From Scytonema millei VB511283 (GTDB lineage Bacteria > Cyanobacteriota > Cyanobacteriia > Cyanobacteriales > Chroococcidiopsidaceae), in the NCBI RefSeq assembly GCF_000817735.3, contig NZ_JTJC03000003.1, positions 62,001 through 126,000 of the forward strand: a stretch of DNA of 64,000 nucleotides. Reading direction: 5' to 3'. The first letter of the stretch is position 1. Each line of letters opens with the position of its first letter. Under the pieces are notes generated by a model. The model was not told the origin of the DNA. It saw nothing but the letters and a program-made list of their open reading frames with translations, and ran no database searches. The translations under genes and the position numbers were made by a program. Positions 26,026-34,745 of the stretch are shown here, piece by piece.

Positions 26026-26976
26026 ATGCCCGAACTCCGCGCTGAATTAAATCGCCTCAGTGAAGCCCTCAACCAAGTTGTTGTCGGTCAAGCTCAATTA
26101 GTACAACAATTATTAGTGGCAATGCTGGCGGGGGGACACGTCATTTTAGAGGGCGTACCAGGTACGGGAAAAACTCTGCTGGTGAAAGTGATGGCGCAAC
26201 TCATCCAAGCAGAATTTCGCCGCGTGCAGCTGACACCAGATGTCTTACCTGCCGATATCACAGGTACGAATATTCTCGACCTTAACAGTCGCAGTTTTAC
26301 GCTGAAAAAGGGACCCGTATTTACTGAAGTTTTGTTAGCAGATGAAATAAACCGCACGCCACCCAAAACGCAAGCCGCTTTATTAGAAGCTATGGCAGAA
26401 CAGCAAGTGACTTTGGATGGTGAAAGCTTGCCGCTACCAGAATTATTTTGGGCGATCGCCACGCAAAATCCTTTGGAATGTGAGGGAACTTATCCTTTAC
26501 CAGAAGCCCAACTAGACAGATTTTTATTCAAATTAACGGTAGATTATCCCGATCGCCAGCATGAAAAGCAAATGCTGCTCAACAGCCAAAAGGGTTTTCA
26601 ATCTCGACGACTAGACATTGCTCAAATCGAACCCGTTGCTAACGTACAGTTGGTTTTACAGGCGCGTCAGGAAGTCAAATCGGTACAAGTAGCAGAGCCA
26701 ATTCTAGACTATCTGCTTGCCCTGGTACAGCGATCGCGCCAACATCCCGATTTAACTTTGGGTGCTTCCCCTCGTTGTGCCGTAGCTTGGCTGCAAACCA
26801 GTCAAGCCGCCGCATGGCTTGCCGGACGAGGTTACGTCACCCCTGATGATGTCAAAGCTGTAGCCCCACCTCTGCTGCGTCACCGTCTCATCCTCAAACC
26901 CGAAAGTTTACTCGATGGAATTCAAATTGAAACACTAATTACTAATTTATTAAATCAAGTTTCTGTTCCAAGATAA
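26026..26976 (+). CDS. MoxR-family AAA+ ATPase
   Basis: The 316-residue protein has Walker A GVPGTGKT (43-50), Walker B VLLADE (102-107) and the MoxR signature LLADEINRTPPKTQAALLEAM. The C-terminal lid has LGASPRCAVAWLQTSQAAAWLAGR. MoxR ATPases remodel or insert metal into partner proteins, usually von Willebrand A domain proteins. Here the associated partners are DUF4129 and DUF4350; no vWA gene is seen in the window. I choose the ATG at 26026 over a GTG within the palindromic repeat at 25990. Confidence 0.93.
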   Translation: MPELRAELNRLSEALNQVVVGQAQLVQQLLVAMLAGGHVILEGVPGTGKTLLVKVMAQLIQAEFRRVQLTPDVLPADITGTNILDLNSRSFTLKKGPVFTEVLLADEINRTPPKTQAALLEAMAEQQVTLDGESLPLPELFWAIATQNPLECEGTYPLPEAQLDRFLFKLTVDYPDRQHEKQMLLNSQKGFQSRRLDIAQIEPVANVQLVLQARQEVKSVQVAEPILDYLLALVQRSRQHPDLTLGASPRCAVAWLQTSQAAAWLAGRGYVTPDDVKAVAPPLLRHRLILKPESLLDGIQIETLITNLLNQVSVPR

Positions 26977-26980
26977 TTTA

Positions 26981-27000
26981 GAATTCGGAATTCAGAATTC
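26981..27000. repeat. GAATTCG/GAATTCA array left of the 23S-type gene
   Basis: About three 7-bp units ending the MoxR-S23 spacer. The partner array is at 27408-27441. Confidence 0.75.
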
Positions 27001-27052
27001 AAGCTATATCTAAGTACATAGTATAAAATTATGCAAATACTTAGGTACGAAC

Positions 27053-27409
27053 ATGGCTAATTATACTCCTATTACTGAAAGGACAAAGAAATTTGCAATT
27101 AGAGTGATTAAAGCTTGTAGTTTTTTAGACGACAAGCCAGGAGTATGTAGAACTTTATCTAGGCAGCTACTTAGGAGTGGTACTAGTGTTGGTGCAAATG
27201 TCCGTGAAGCACAATCCGCACAATCAGACAAAGATTTTTTAAGCAAGTTAGAAATCGCGCTCAAAGAAGCCCGTGAAACAGAATACTGGTTAGAAATTCT
27301 CATTGAATCTGGCATGGTTAAACTCAACAAATTTCAACCTTTACTAACAGAAGCATCAGAAATTGTCGGTATTCTTGTCGCATCCACCCGAAAACTAAAA
27401 CAGAAATAA
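27053..27409 (+). CDS. Four-helix-bundle protein (23S rRNA IVS-encoded family)
   Basis: The 118-residue protein reads TERTKKFAIRVIKACSFL, SRQLLRSGTSVGANVREAQSAQSDKDFLSKLEIALKEARETEYWLEIL. This matches the family first seen encoded by 23S rRNA intervening sequences. Function is unknown and small copies are often scattered in genomes. It is framed by GAATTCG-type 7-bp arrays in opposite orientation (26981-27000 and 27408-27441), so the gene may have moved as a block with its flanking repeats, or the repeats may mark a recombination site. Confidence 0.88.
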   Translation: MANYTPITERTKKFAIRVIKACSFLDDKPGVCRTLSRQLLRSGTSVGANVREAQSAQSDKDFLSKLEIALKEARETEYWLEILIESGMVKLNKFQPLLTEASEIVGILVASTRKLKQK

Positions 27410-27441
27410 TTCCGAATTCCGAATTTCGAATTCCGAATTCT
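27408..27441. repeat. GAATTCC/TCCGAAT array right of the 23S-type gene
   Basis: Starts at the gene's TAA; about four 7-bp units. Confidence 0.78.
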
Positions 27442-27552
27442 CCCAAGAAGGATCGTTTTTGACAAAATTTGGGGAACCTTTATAGTATGTTCACCATCTC
27501 TTAACAAAACTATAGGTAGAGTAGGCAGTATACTGCTTGCGATCGCAACTGC

Positions 27553-28113
27553 ATGAGTGTGAGGAATAACGAAGTTAGTATGACAGCAATGTATATAGGT
27601 ACGACGATCGGTCAGACAGAGCAAACAGCCTTGATGCGTGGGGAAATTTTAGTTCAAACGCGCCCTCATTCAGCATGGGGCGGGGCTGTGACAGCGTGTA
27701 TGTACCTACCGATGCAGCGATCGCAAGTTTGGCAGCAGCTCACCGATTATCCTCGTTGGGTACAATATTTCCCCGACGTGATCCAGAGCGAAGTTTTGCA
27801 GCGAGGTGAGGTGAAGCGCTTATACCAAGTTGCCCGCAAAGCCTTTCTCATTTTCACTGCCCAAGTTGAAATTTATTTAAACGTGTTTGAGGAAGTACAG
27901 CAGCGAATTCAGTTTCGCATGGAAAAAGGTACTTTCACCGACTTTACAGCAGATTTAAACCTGCAAGATTGTGGAATCGGCACTTTACTTACTTACGCCG
28001 TACAAGCTACGCCCAACGTTCCAATTCCATCGATTTTTATTCAACAAGCGATGCAATTTGAATTACCAGAAAATATGCGGAAAATGAGGCAAGCGATTTG
28101 TAAGAATCAATAG
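27553..28113 (+). CDS. SRPBCC-fold protein (cyclase/dehydrase family)
   Basis: The 186-residue protein has the polyketide cyclase/START-like pattern MQRSQVWQQLTDYPRWVQYFPDVIQSEVL, and strand-rich AFLIFTAQVEIYLNVFEEVQQRIQFRME with a C-terminal helix. Families of this fold bind lipids or hydrophobic ligands; in cyanobacteria the role is unknown. The start could also be the ATG at 27580, because GAGGAA lies upstream of that codon. It is followed by the DUF924 gene on the same strand. Confidence 0.72.
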   Translation: MSVRNNEVSMTAMYIGTTIGQTEQTALMRGEILVQTRPHSAWGGAVTACMYLPMQRSQVWQQLTDYPRWVQYFPDVIQSEVLQRGEVKRLYQVARKAFLIFTAQVEIYLNVFEEVQQRIQFRMEKGTFTDFTADLNLQDCGIGTLLTYAVQATPNVPIPSIFIQQAMQFELPENMRKMRQAICKNQ

Positions 28114-28128
28114 AGTTGTTTGTCAGCC

Positions 28129-28710
28129 ATGTCATCAGAACAGGCAAAAAGAATTTTAGATTTTTGGTTTGGTTCTCCCGAACAGGCTAGTTATGGAAAA
28201 CCAAGACAGATTTGGTTCATCAAAAAGCCTGAATTCGATCGAGAAGTGGAAGCCCGCTTCCTGAGCGATTACGAGCAAGCCGCAGCAGGGAATTTAGACA
28301 ACTGGAAAAGTTCTCCCCTCAGCTGTCTGGCTTTAATCTTACTTCTCGATCAGTTTCCTCGCAATATGTTTCGCGGTAAGCCTCAAGCTTTCGCCACTGA
28401 CTGGCAAGCCCTATCCACCGCCGAGTATGCCATAGCCCAAGGCTACGATCGCGAATTATTACCCGTACAACGCTGGTTTATTTACTGTCCTTTTGAACAC
28501 AGCGAAAACCTAGAGGATCAAAATCGTTCTGTAGCCCTATTTCAGCAGTTGAGCGACGATCCTGATAGTGCTGATGCAATTACCTATGCCTTACGTCACC
28601 GCGAAGTCATTTTAAGATTTGGACGCTTTCCCCACCGCAACAAAATTTTAGAGCGAGTCTCTACCCCAGAAGAAGAAGAGTTTTTGCAACAGCCAGGTTC
28701 GTCTTTTTAA
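28129..28710 (+). CDS. DUF924 protein
   Basis: The 193-residue protein has the conserved DUF924 segments ILDFWFGSPEQASYGKPRQIWF, LALILLLDQFPRNMFRGKPQAFATD, RWFIYCPFEHSENLEDQNRSV and LRFGRFPHRN. The fold is related to the TPR-like or HAD-like alpha families; no activity is established. The ATG at 28129 is preferred to a TTG at 28120. It follows the SRPBCC gene by 15 bp and ends at a GTGGCTA array, so it may be the last gene of a two-gene unit. Confidence 0.85.
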   Translation: MSSEQAKRILDFWFGSPEQASYGKPRQIWFIKKPEFDREVEARFLSDYEQAAAGNLDNWKSSPLSCLALILLLDQFPRNMFRGKPQAFATDWQALSTAEYAIAQGYDRELLPVQRWFIYCPFEHSENLEDQNRSVALFQQLSDDPDSADAITYALRHREVILRFGRFPHRNKILERVSTPEEEEFLQQPGSSF

Positions 28711-28733
28711 GTGGCTAGTGGCTAGTGGCTAGT
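28711..28733. repeat. GTGGCTA array after the DUF924 gene
   Basis: About three 7-bp units begin at the first base after the stop. Confidence 0.85.
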
Positions 28734-28756
28734 CTTTGGTAATTAGTAGTTATTAG

Positions 28757-28804
28757 TTGATAGCTGATAACTGACAACTGATAACTGTTAACTGTTAACT
28801 GATT
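28757..28804. repeat. CTGATAA/CTGTTAA array at the methyltransferase stop
   Basis: About six units; the convergent methyltransferase stop codon lies at its edge (28803). Confidence 0.85.
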
Positions 28805-29603
28805 ATTTTGTTGCCACAACTGCCAAATTCCAAGCAAATCTCTTCATCCCAGGAATTTTTTTCAGCAGCTTATCCCATTTCTCTAGGCGCCAATATGTTG
28901 GCGCTAATCGCTGATGTTCAATAATTATTTTTTTCCAATAACGCTCTTTATTAGGATCGACTTTTTCAATTAAATAAAATTGTAAGAATATCCAAAGCGT
29001 AGCGATCCAAAAAGTATCGTAATTAGTCCGAGAAAAATTCTGTTTAACAAAATCAATCGTGTTGATATCAAGCGGCATTTCATCTTCCGTGCGAACTTTA
29101 GTCGCAATTTGACGGTAGACGTTGATAATCGGATTGTGTTTTAACGGTTCCCAAAAACAAGCTTTCCCACCTGGTTTGAGGACGCGGTGCATTTCTAGTA
29201 TGGCAGCGCGCGGATCGGGAAGGTGGTGTAGTAAATTGGCAGCGTAAACAAAATCAAAAGAATTATCGGGACAATCTAAAGCAGATGCATCCATCGTTCG
29301 TCCCTCGATTTTTACACCATTTTTAGCTGCTAAATCTAAGGCAACTTCTACCATGCCAGGAGAATAATCAGCTGCCGTACATAGCGCCCCTTTCATGGCA
29401 AAATAGACGCTGTTTTCTCCTGCACCACAACCTAAATCTAAGATTTTTTTTCCACGCACATCTCCCATTTGTCTGAGAATAAACCGATTTTCTGGAGCCG
29501 TGCAAGCTTCAAAATAGTCTGATACCCGAATTCCCTCAATATCAATTGCCGCAGCCCAGGCATCGTGAAACTGTTTTTCTCGTTCTAGTCTTTCATTTCG
29601 CAT
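28803..29603 (-). CDS. Class I SAM-dependent methyltransferase
   Basis: The 266-residue enzyme has motif I KILDLGCGAGENSVYFA, motif II SFDFVYAANLLHHLPDPRAA and motif III HRVLKPGGKACFWEPLKHNP. The C-terminal half is helical with hydrophobic segments (FWIATLWIFLQFYLIE) that may recognise a lipid or membrane substrate. It lies two bases after a GT-C type membrane protein. The stop TAA of that gene is five bases before its ATG and no ribosome site is visible, so re-initiation is likely. The pair could modify an envelope glycan or lipid, by context only. Confidence 0.82.
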   Translation of the reverse strand: MRNERLEREKQFHDAWAAAIDIEGIRVSDYFEACTAPENRFILRQMGDVRGKKILDLGCGAGENSVYFAMKGALCTAADYSPGMVEVALDLAAKNGVKIEGRTMDASALDCPDNSFDFVYAANLLHHLPDPRAAILEMHRVLKPGGKACFWEPLKHNPIINVYRQIATKVRTEDEMPLDINTIDFVKQNFSRTNYDTFWIATLWIFLQFYLIEKVDPNKERYWKKIIIEHQRLAPTYWRLEKWDKLLKKIPGMKRFAWNLAVVATK

Positions 29604-29605
29604 AA

Positions 29606-31840
29606 TTAGGAAGTCGGGAGTCGGGAATCGGGAGTCGGTAGGGGCGTACTGCTGTGCGCCCGTACAAGGGGGTTGAGAGTTGGAAGTGGAGATACTTTCA
29701 AAGAGTCAATCTCTACAATACAACTTTTTATTAGATTGTTTCGATCGCTAGTTTGAACATTTAATAATAAGTAAGCTGGGTCTGGTCTTTGACTAGCCAA
29801 CGATACTTGAAATTTACGAGATTTACTGGTTATGGATGGCAATGCGATCGCGCTAACGATCTTACCTTGGCGATCGCGCATTTCTAAGTTAAGGGTAGCA
29901 CCTTTACAGGTATTTCCATACAAATTTACTTTACCCATGACTTGAGTAGGAGTAGATAAAGTTCCCACATACAAGAACGATACTGGCTGTTTTCCGACTC
30001 CCTCAACGGAATACATTAATAATCTATAGGTACGAGTAATATTTCTAACAATTTTATTATCTTGCCATAAATGACTCAAACTCATCCAATCCAGTTGTCC
30101 CCCAGGACGTTTCCCAATTCTCTCTTGCATGGTGGCAAGGGTTTGGATTGCTGTTTCTACAGAAGTAGGACGCAAACGCCGATGAATATTTACAATAGCA
30201 CCATCGGCTAAGCGAAATTGTACGGGTAAAAGCTGAAAATCTTTCGCAATTGCCCAATTTTGCCGAAAAGCATCCGATACAACTGTGACAACATCGTGTT
30301 CTTTTAAAGGTAGCCATTCCCCTGCGGCTGGAACTTTGGTAAAGTCACTCTCAAAATTTGGTAATGGGTGAGGAATAACGACATACTCTGCTTGTAAAAG
30401 TCTTTCTACTGGATAAAAATCTTGAGAATCAACTTGAGGCGCACCCAACAATAGTAAGTTATCTCGATCTTTTTGTTTATATACTGTACGTTCGACTGCC
30501 CGCACCATGCCGCTATTTAACTGCAACCGTTGAAAACCAACAATATAAACAGGTTTTTTGTTAGTAGCAATTTGACGTAAATAAGCTCCTAATCGAATTA
30601 CTTCATCGTAATCTGTACGGACTAAAGGAGGAATATTCAATGCCCACAGAGAACGCAGAGGATGCTGGAAATTGCCAATGGAAGTTAGTCCAATTGCTAA
30701 GTTACTTATGAGGTAACAAATAACTATACCTAAAACGATATGGCGGAATGTAGCTTTAAGTTTTAAGTAAGCAGTCCACACACCAGTAGCTAATCCTAAT
30801 ACCACAATTGGAGTTAGATGGAGGCAATAAAATACATTGGCATAGCGTAAAATAATCAACCATTCTACTGCCGAAACAATACCAAACAACCAGATAAAAC
30901 TGAAGGCAGGTAGAAATAGAGTTCGAGTCAAAATTCCAGCTAAAAATCCGCTCGCGGCAAATATTAGCACTGCCCAACCAAAATAGGCAGCGTAAAGCCA
31001 GACAATTGTATTAACTGGAAAACTCCAAGAAGCGTACAATCCCCGATAATCTGTCGCGATCGCATTATACGTAAACTGCCAAGCGATCGCCGCCAGCGTG
31101 AGAAAACAAATAATCGCAATTAAACTAATTTTTACCGCTGTTCGCCGTAATTTTTGCCAAGCTAGTTGTGGTTTTACTTGTTTAGTAGTAGAGAAAGAAA
31201 TTAATGCTTGTAGAGACATAGCTGCTAGAAAAGCGATCGCCCCGTAAGCAAAATGACGGCGTAAAAGAATTGCCGCTCCTAATAGTACGCCAATTGCTAG
31301 CACGCGCCGCCAGCGTTTGAGCCTCATGTCTTGCAAGTAAATCCAAGTCGCTAACCCAATTAATACAGCACCCCCTGTATCTGGAACACCAAGAAAAGTT
31401 GGCATCCAATTGACGGGAATTAATAAGCTTAAGAAAGCAGTTGACCAAAAAACGGCTGTAGGATTGGCGCAAATCAATTGCGTTCCCACACCTCCCATTA
31501 CTAGACAAAAAGGGAGTAAATAAACTAGTGCTAAGCCAATTTGATAGACTAAGCGCGACTCGCCAAATAAGAGGAGAAACGGTACTAATGGCAGAGTATA
31601 AATTTTGTTCCGTTCCGTCCCCAACGATTGCAAAATGTTGCTAATTCCGGCAATGGGAGATTGACTAAAAGCATTAGCAACCTCAGTAGTTTTATAGTAC
31701 CAATCAATCCACCAGTGAAAGTTACGTTCGCTAGATGTATATAGTATCGTGGCGATCGCGGTTAGCAGTACTAACAAGGCAAACAAACTCAAATTGACTG
31801 AATGCCAATTGACTGAATGTCTAAGTCGGGCAGTGGGCAT
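29606..31840 (-). CDS. GT-C/ArnT-like membrane glycosyltransferase family protein
   Basis: The 744-residue protein has about 11-12 membrane segments in the first 390 residues. An early acidic/Trp region (RNFHWWIDWYYKTTEVA) and a large C-terminal soluble part with beta-rich sequence follow. This is the topology of glycosyltransferase family 39-like proteins using polyprenyl-phosphate sugars. I do not see a definite catalytic motif. The last about 20 residues (VRAHSSTPLPTPDSRLP) are encoded by a palindrome variant (29638) and 7-bp GTCGGGA units, so the native C-terminus was replaced or lengthened by repeats. Confidence 0.65.
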   Translation of the reverse strand: MPTARLRHSVNWHSVNLSLFALLVLLTAIATILYTSSERNFHWWIDWYYKTTEVANAFSQSPIAGISNILQSLGTERNKIYTLPLVPFLLLFGESRLVYQIGLALVYLLPFCLVMGGVGTQLICANPTAVFWSTAFLSLLIPVNWMPTFLGVPDTGGAVLIGLATWIYLQDMRLKRWRRVLAIGVLLGAAILLRRHFAYGAIAFLAAMSLQALISFSTTKQVKPQLAWQKLRRTAVKISLIAIICFLTLAAIAWQFTYNAIATDYRGLYASWSFPVNTIVWLYAAYFGWAVLIFAASGFLAGILTRTLFLPAFSFIWLFGIVSAVEWLIILRYANVFYCLHLTPIVVLGLATGVWTAYLKLKATFRHIVLGIVICYLISNLAIGLTSIGNFQHPLRSLWALNIPPLVRTDYDEVIRLGAYLRQIATNKKPVYIVGFQRLQLNSGMVRAVERTVYKQKDRDNLLLLGAPQVDSQDFYPVERLLQAEYVVIPHPLPNFESDFTKVPAAGEWLPLKEHDVVTVVSDAFRQNWAIAKDFQLLPVQFRLADGAIVNIHRRLRPTSVETAIQTLATMQERIGKRPGGQLDWMSLSHLWQDNKIVRNITRTYRLLMYSVEGVGKQPVSFLYVGTLSTPTQVMGKVNLYGNTCKGATLNLEMRDRQGKIVSAIALPSITSKSRKFQVSLASQRPDPAYLLLNVQTSDRNNLIKSCIVEIDSLKVSPLPTLNPLVRAHSSTPLPTPDSRLPTS
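29609..29665. repeat. GTCGGGA array plus palindrome variant in the GT-C gene end
   Basis: The array (29609-29638) joins a 28-bp palindrome-like copy (29638-29665, imperfect). Both lie within the coding end of the gene on the minus strand. Confidence 0.8.
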
Positions 31841-31874
31841 ATTTTATCGAACGCAATCTTCAACATACAGTAAA

Positions 31875-31970
31875 GGTGGGCGTTGCCCACCCTACTTATG
31901 ATTAGCCCCCCTTGTGAAGGGGGGTTGGGGGGATCGTGCTGCCCCCTTGTGAAGGGGGGTTGGGGGGATC
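31875..31970. repeat. GGTGGGCGTTGCCCACC hairpin plus two tandem G-rich hairpin units
   Basis: A small palindrome (31875-31891) is followed by two direct copies of CCCCCTTGTGAAGGGGG with a TTGGGGGGATC tail (about 31905-31935 and 31941-31970). Each is a near-perfect hairpin. The last copy ends 6 bp before the leuA stop, so it can act as leuA terminator structure. Confidence 0.8.
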
Positions 31971-31975
31971 TAAAA

Positions 31976-33577
31976 CTATGCTAACGAGCGATCGCGCTGC
32001 TGTTGATGCTGCAATGCTGCATAAAGCCGATTCAGGGCGTTGACGTATGCCTGGGCAGAAGCAACGATAATGTCTGTATTGGCTGCATGACCGGAATAGA
32101 CTTTATCTTCGTAGCGCAGTCGGATCGTGACTTCCCCGATTGCATCAATTCCCGCCGTTACGGACTGGACGGAAAATTCGATCAACTGATTGGGGACGTT
32201 TACCACCCGATTGATCGCCTTATATATAGCATCTACGGGTCCCGTCCCGATCGCTGCATCGGTTAGTTCTTCACCATCTTGAGTCCGTAAGGTAACAGTT
32301 GCCGTCGGACGAGTGCAATCGCCACACGACACTTGGACTAATTCTAGATGAAAGACTTCTGGAGTCGTCTTGATCTCGTCGTTGACAATCGCCTCCAAAT
32401 CCCAGTCGGAAATATCTTTTTTCTTATCCGCTAAGTCTTTAAATCGCAAGAAAGCTTTGTTTAATTCTGTTTCTGAAAGGTTAAAGCCCAATTCCTGCAA
32501 GCGCGAACTAAAAGCATGGCGACCAGAATGTTTGCCTAAAACGATTTGGTTGTTGGTCAAACCAATCGACTCAGCATCCATGATCTCATAGGTGAGCTTA
32601 TTTTTGAGAATACCATCTTGGTGAATGCCGGATTCGTGAGCGAAAGCATTTGCGCCAACGATTGCCTTATTCGGCTGTACTAGCATTCCTGTCAGGTTGG
32701 AAACTAGGCGAGAAGTGCGATAAATCTCCCGCGTATCGATATGAGTTAGCGGTGCTTCTGATTCTGCCGGACGACCTAAAAAGGGGTTAAAGTATTGCCT
32801 GCGGACGTGCAGCGCCATCACGACTTCTTCTAGTGCTGTATTTCCAGCCCGTTCGCCAATACCGTTGATTGCGCATTCTAGCTGTCTTGCCCCATTCTTC
32901 ACGGCTTCGAGAAAGTTAGCAACGGCTAAACCGATGTCATTATGACCGTGAACGGAAATAATAGCGCGGTCGATGTTGGGAACGTTTTCTTTGATGCCTC
33001 TAATTAATGCTCCAAATTCGCTAGGAGTCGTGTACCCGACAGTATCGGGGATATTGATAGTCGTTGCCCCAGCCGCGATCGCCCGTTCCAAAACTTGATA
33101 CAAGTATTCTGGATCGGTGCGGGTAGCATCCATAGTTGAGAATTCCACATCGTCCATGAAAGACTTAGCATAAGCCACCATTTCTTCAGCGATCGCTAAG
33201 ACTTCGGCTTTCGATTTTTTTAACTGATATTCTAAGTGAATATCTGATGTGGAAATAAATGTATGAATTCTGCCTTTAGCCGCTGGCTTTAAGGCTTCGG
33301 CTGCGGCTTTAATGTCAGCTTTGATTGCCCTTGCCAAACTACAAACAATCGGTCCGTCAATCGTCCCGACTTCTTTAGCAACTCTTGTCACTGCTTCAAA
33401 ATCGCCAGGACTAGCAAAGGCAAAGCCTGCCTCAATCACATCTACTCCCAAGCGAGCTAGTTGACGGGCGATCGCTAATTTTTCATCGACGTTTAGCGTT
33501 GCCCCAGGACACTGTTCGCCATCCCGCAACGTAGTATCGAAAATGATGACCCGCTCTGTACCCAATTGATTGTCCAT
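31976..33577 (-). CDS. leuA: 2-isopropylmalate synthase
   Basis: The enzyme joins acetyl-CoA and 2-oxoisovalerate in the first committed step of leucine synthesis. The TIM-barrel signature [37 protein letters not shown] and [10 protein letters not shown] (metal and substrate residues) are intact. The regulatory LeuA dimer domain ([22 protein letters not shown]) is present, so leucine feedback is expected. I choose the ATG at 33577 (533 residues); a GTG at 33592 would add five residues and has AGGG in front of it. The gene is single. Hairpin-forming repeats lie right after the stop. Confidence 0.95.
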   Translation of the reverse strand: MDNQLGTERVIIFDTTLRDGEQCPGATLNVDEKLAIARQLARLGVDVIEAGFAFASPGDFEAVTRVAKEVGTIDGPIVCSLARAIKADIKAAAEALKPAAKGRIHTFISTSDIHLEYQLKKSKAEVLAIAEEMVAYAKSFMDDVEFSTMDATRTDPEYLYQVLERAIAAGATTINIPDTVGYTTPSEFGALIRGIKENVPNIDRAIISVHGHNDIGLAVANFLEAVKNGARQLECAINGIGERAGNTALEEVVMALHVRRQYFNPFLGRPAESEAPLTHIDTREIYRTSRLVSNLTGMLVQPNKAIVGANAFAHESGIHQDGILKNKLTYEIMDAESIGLTNNQIVLGKHSGRHAFSSRLQELGFNLSETELNKAFLRFKDLADKKKDISDWDLEAIVNDEIKTTPEVFHLELVQVSCGDCTRPTATVTLRTQDGEELTDAAIGTGPVDAIYKAINRVVNVPNQLIEFSVQSVTAGIDAIGEVTIRLRYEDKVYSGHAANTDIIVASAQAYVNALNRLYAALQHQQQRDRSLA

Positions 33578-33659
33578 AGATTTTCCAGACACTTATCCCT
33601 GTTTTAGCTATTAGTAATCGTATAAAAAACACGCACTCGCGTAGCACGCACCACCTATA

Positions 33660-34169
33660 TTAATAATCAGCTTTTTCAATGGATTCTCTAATATCATTTA
33701 GATCGATGTAGCGATCGGTAGCATTCCGTAACTCTCTGGCAATCATTCCTTCTGTAGATACAACTGTAATATGAGTATTTTTTGACCTTAATAATTCTAT
33801 AGCTCTCTCAAAATCTCCATCACCACTAAATAAAACTACGCGATCGTACTGATCTACTGTATTAAACATATCTACTACAATTTCTATATCTAAGTTCGCT
33901 TTTTGCGAATAGCGACCCGAGGTATCGTCGTAGTACTCTTTTAAAATTTTAGTGCGAACGGTGTATCCCAAACTAATGAGTGCATCCCGAAAACCCCTTT
34001 GATCTTGAGGATCTTTCAATCCAGTGTACCAAAAGGCGTTAATTAGTACTGTATCTGGTTGTTCTTTCCTAAAGTACTCCAGCACCCTTCTCGGGTCGAA
34101 AAACCAACCATTTTTCTGTTGTGCGTAGAACATATTGTTCCCGTCTACAAATATAGACAGACGGTTCAT
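33660..34169 (-). CDS. LabA-like NYN-domain protein
   Basis: The 169-residue protein has the PIN-like NYN nuclease fold: SIFVDGNNMFYAQ, KANLDIEIVVDMF and VVLFSGDGDFERAIELLRS. Acidic residues stand at each catalytic position. This is the LabA family; in Synechococcus LabA acts in circadian repression upstream of RpaA output. Whether this copy is the orthologue is unknown. Two Met codons at 34184 and 34169 are possible; I choose 34169 (MNRLSIFVDGNN). Confidence 0.82.
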   Translation of the reverse strand: MNRLSIFVDGNNMFYAQQKNGWFFDPRRVLEYFRKEQPDTVLINAFWYTGLKDPQDQRGFRDALISLGYTVRTKILKEYYDDTSGRYSQKANLDIEIVVDMFNTVDQYDRVVLFSGDGDFERAIELLRSKNTHITVVSTEGMIARELRNATDRYIDLNDIRESIEKADY

Positions 34170-34745
34170 CATAGAACAAGGCATAGAAACTTAATACCTA
34201 AAAATTTTCCAAAAACTATTTAACGTCGAATTCTCAATTATAACAATTTTTTATGCATCATTTTAGGAATTGTATGTTATGGATCTCAATCGATTTTACA
34301 TTTATCCTGCCTAAGTTTTAGTGAGAATCTCGTCTCGGAAGTTAAACCATGCTTGCTAAACCCTTACCAGGTTAGCTTAAGCGCAACACCCATTTTTAAC
34401 ATCTACCTTTAAATTAACTAAATTCGCAGTTCATTTTATCAGTTGGTTGGTAGTTTCCACAGTTCAGACCGAACGTAGTTGTCACTATAGACAGCTGGCG
34501 ATCGCAGAAATTGCCACATTGCGCGTAAAATTCTCATAAATTTCAATTGGATGAGACGGGTTTTCTCCCTAGATCGGGAACTCTAACTAATAGGGTCAGA
34601 CAGTCAAAAAAGAAACCAGGGCGAGATCGGTAGAGCTGGGTTGTGTGGTCTAGTGTATGGTAACTAGTCACAACTTGAAAGTTCCCTTGTTGGAAGCTTC
34701 TTGTTAACTGTCTCTATCCTCTAACTCCCAGTCTGACATAACTAT
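34170..34745. other. Spacer upstream of CHASE2 kinase, no gene seen
   Basis: The 575 bp have no convincing frame. It must hold the LabA-like and CHASE2-kinase promoters. A short GGTAGAGCT stretch is not a tRNA. Confidence 0.5.

Noticed and set aside
34617-34690. tRNA-like GGTAGAGCT stretch
   Set aside because: No cloverleaf or T-arm could be built around it.
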